A stretch of DNA of 6,526 bases from Anaerolineae bacterium. Lineage in GTDB: Bacteria > Chloroflexota > Anaerolineae > Promineifilales > Promineifilaceae. Below, piece by piece: positions 6,022 to 6,526 of the stretch. Each line of letters begins with the position of its first letter. Position 1 is the first letter of the stretch. Made by a program: the position numbers and the translations under genes. The notes beneath the pieces were generated by a model that worked only from the letters and a program-made list of their open reading frames with translations, was not told where the DNA came from and ran no database searches. The stretch is taken from positions 1-6,526 of the forward strand of contig JACSSI010000285.1 in NCBI GenBank assembly GCA_014879345.1, read 5' to 3'.

Positions 6022-6033
6022 AAATTTTCGGGT

Positions 6034-6062
6034 TTGCCGCAGGCATCCCCTTTTGGTAGAAT
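6034..6062 (+). promoter_or_regulatory. Promoter of the tRNA-Gln gene
   Basis: TTGCCG (6034-6039) and TAGAAT (6057-6062) are 17 bases apart, and TGG just before the -10 box gives an extended -10 element. Transcription would begin near 6069, leaving a leader of only a few bases before the tRNA at 6077. The spacing, the extended -10 and the position make this the best promoter in the window. Confidence 0.65.
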
Positions 6063-6076
6063 TCTCGCTAGTTCTT

Positions 6077-6147
6077 TGAGGGATAGTTTAATGGCAAAAC
6101 AACGGACTCTGACTCCGTCGTTCCTGGTTCGAGTCCAGGTCCCTCAG
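6077..6147 (+). tRNA. tRNA-Gln, anticodon CUG
   Basis: The 71 bases fold as a full cloverleaf. The acceptor stem TGAGGGA (6077-6083) pairs with TCCCTCA (6140-6146), all seven matched. The D stem is GTTT/AAAC with GG in its loop. The anticodon stem is ACGGA/TCCGT (6102-6106, 6114-6118) around the loop CTCTGAC, giving anticodon CTG (6109-6111) for codon CAG. The variable region is four bases. The T stem CCTGG/CCAGG (6123-6127, 6135-6139) encloses TTCGAGT. The discriminator base is G6147. CCA is not encoded (CTC follows), so a CCA-adding enzyme is needed. It stands alone with its own promoter and terminator just after gltX. Confidence 0.95.
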
Positions 6148-6153
6148 CTCGAT

Positions 6154-6186
6154 AAACGGCTCACGAAAGTGGGTCGTTTTAGTTTT
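6154..6186 (+). terminator. Rho-independent terminator of the tRNA-Gln gene
   Basis: AAACGGCTCAC (6154-6164) pairs with GTGGGTCGTTT (6169-6179) over 11 bases with two G-U pairs, closed by a GAAA tetraloop (6165-6168). TTTTAGTTTT (6177-6186) overlaps the end of the stem as the T tract. It begins six bases after the tRNA, as expected for a single-gene tRNA transcript. Confidence 0.8.
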
Positions 6187-6259
6187 AAACCGCGTGGTAC
6201 AAGACCTGACAGATTTACAAACGGCCGTTACCCGCTGTGTGGCTGGATCGGAAAAAGAT

Positions 6260-6265
6260 TATAAT
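6260..6265 (+). promoter_or_regulatory. Possible -10 box for the acetyltransferase gene
   Basis: TATAAT is a perfect -10 hexamer in the 208-base gap between the tRNA and the acetyltransferase gene, about 90 bases before its ATG and after the tRNA terminator. No convincing -35 hexamer lies 16-18 bases upstream (the sequence there is around GTGTGG), so this is tentative. Apart from this box, the terminator and one ACGGCCGT copy (6221-6228), I see nothing definite in the gap. Confidence 0.3.
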
Positions 6266-6355
6266 TGAGGAAGTCTGACTGAATCATTCGATGCAAACAT
6301 GAATTGCCATTGAGTCTGATTAGAAACTACAAGCAAAAATAAGGTCGGGAAAGCT

Positions 6356-6526
6356 ATGCCAGAAATTGAAACATTACGTTTACGACTACAGCCCATCACA
6401 GCAGATGACTTGGATGCTTTAGCGCAAATGTGGGCTGAGGCTGATGTCATGCGTTATTTACCCGGCGGCGTGCCGCGTTCTGTGGCAGCCACGCAAACTG
6501 AATTGAACTATATGCTGGCGCATTGG
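6356..6526 (+). CDS. GNAT-family N-acetyltransferase (RimJ/RimL type), 3'-partial
   Basis: Only the first 57 residues are in the window. They start MPEIETLRLRLQPITADD, the N-terminal strand and helix typical of RimJ/RimL-like GNAT enzymes, and continue with MWAEADVMRYLPGGVPRS, matching the common PEVMRYLPGG-type segment. Such enzymes move an acetyl group from acetyl-CoA to an amine on a protein N-terminus, antibiotic or metabolite; the substrate cannot be told here. The acetyl-CoA-binding motif would lie beyond the window end. GGGA (6347-6350) lies five bases before the ATG. The gene follows the tRNA terminator, so it is probably a separate transcription unit. Confidence 0.85.
   Translation, partial: MPEIETLRLRLQPITADDLDALAQMWAEADVMRYLPGGVPRSVAATQTELNYMLAHW

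Larger units (their letters stand above)
1426..6228. repeat. Dispersed palindromic octamer ACGGCCGT, six copies
   Basis: Exact copies start at 1426, 1655, 3184, 4751, 5151 and 6221; five of the six extend to ACGGCCGTT and four to ACGGCCGTTA. They lie both inside genes (minC twice, gltX twice) and between genes (before rodA, before the acetyltransferase). About 0.08 copies would be expected in 5.5 kb of random sequence. None occurs in positions 1-1024. The pattern recalls the HIP1 octamer of cyanobacteria, but the sequence differs. Confidence 0.7.

Noticed and set aside
5947..6030. Strong terminator after gltX
   Set aside because: The stem is long and imperfect, and the following sequence is AAAAATTTT rather than a T run at the stem base.
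6034..6264. Open frame of 76 codons on the + strand
   Set aside because: It runs through the tRNA-Gln gene, its promoter and its terminator and shows no protein-family features.

Overview
The window is two unlike pieces of DNA joined near position 1025. Positions 1 to about 1024 are A+T-rich (hand counts of two 60-base lines give 22/60 and 18/60 G+C). They carry the 3' part of a TolB-like beta-propeller gene with the codon use and sequence style of a Bacteroidota-type genome. From about 1026 to the end the DNA is richer in G+C (35/60 in one minD line). This part reads as a contiguous chromosomal housekeeping region, most likely from a Chloroflexota (Anaerolineae-like) bacterium. That assignment is from recall of family and repeat style, not from a search. 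The join cuts off the last residues of the propeller protein and also seems to leave only the 3' tail of a gene that preceded minC. An assembly or amplification chimera is therefore the simplest explanation.

Layout of the second part: the tail of an unidentified gene overlaps minC by ATGA (about 1026-1097). Then come minC (1094-1813), minD (1903-2709) and minE (2784-3047), the complete Min system that places the division septum. A rho-independent terminator (3067-3126) follows minE. A candidate promoter (3128-3156) and a perfect 20-nt palindrome precede rodA (3234-4340), the SEDS peptidoglycan polymerase for cell elongation. gltX (4453-5937), glutamyl-tRNA synthetase, is next. A tRNA-Gln(CUG) gene (6077-6147) follows with its own promoter and terminator. 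The window ends in the first 57 codons of a GNAT-family acetyltransferase (6356-6526). All genes are on the + strand, and no gene-free stretch exceeds about 210 bases.

MinC, MinD and MinE act together: MinD is the membrane ATPase, MinC the FtsZ inhibitor it recruits, and MinE the factor that displaces MinC and stimulates MinD. RodA next door ties the region to cell-shape control. gltX and the tRNA are translation genes that are simply adjacent.

The most unusual content is between the genes. Most gaps in the second part hold an inverted-repeat element, and these look like different families: a GGAGATT-type heptad repeat before minD, a three-way-junction palindrome before minE, a 20-nt palindrome before rodA, an inverted pair of CAGTNNN heptad arrays before gltX, and a CGCAAAG-type inverted repeat before the tRNA. 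In addition the octamer ACGGCCGT occurs six times in the second part and never in the first kilobase. I see no defence system, CRISPR array, insertion sequence or phage gene.
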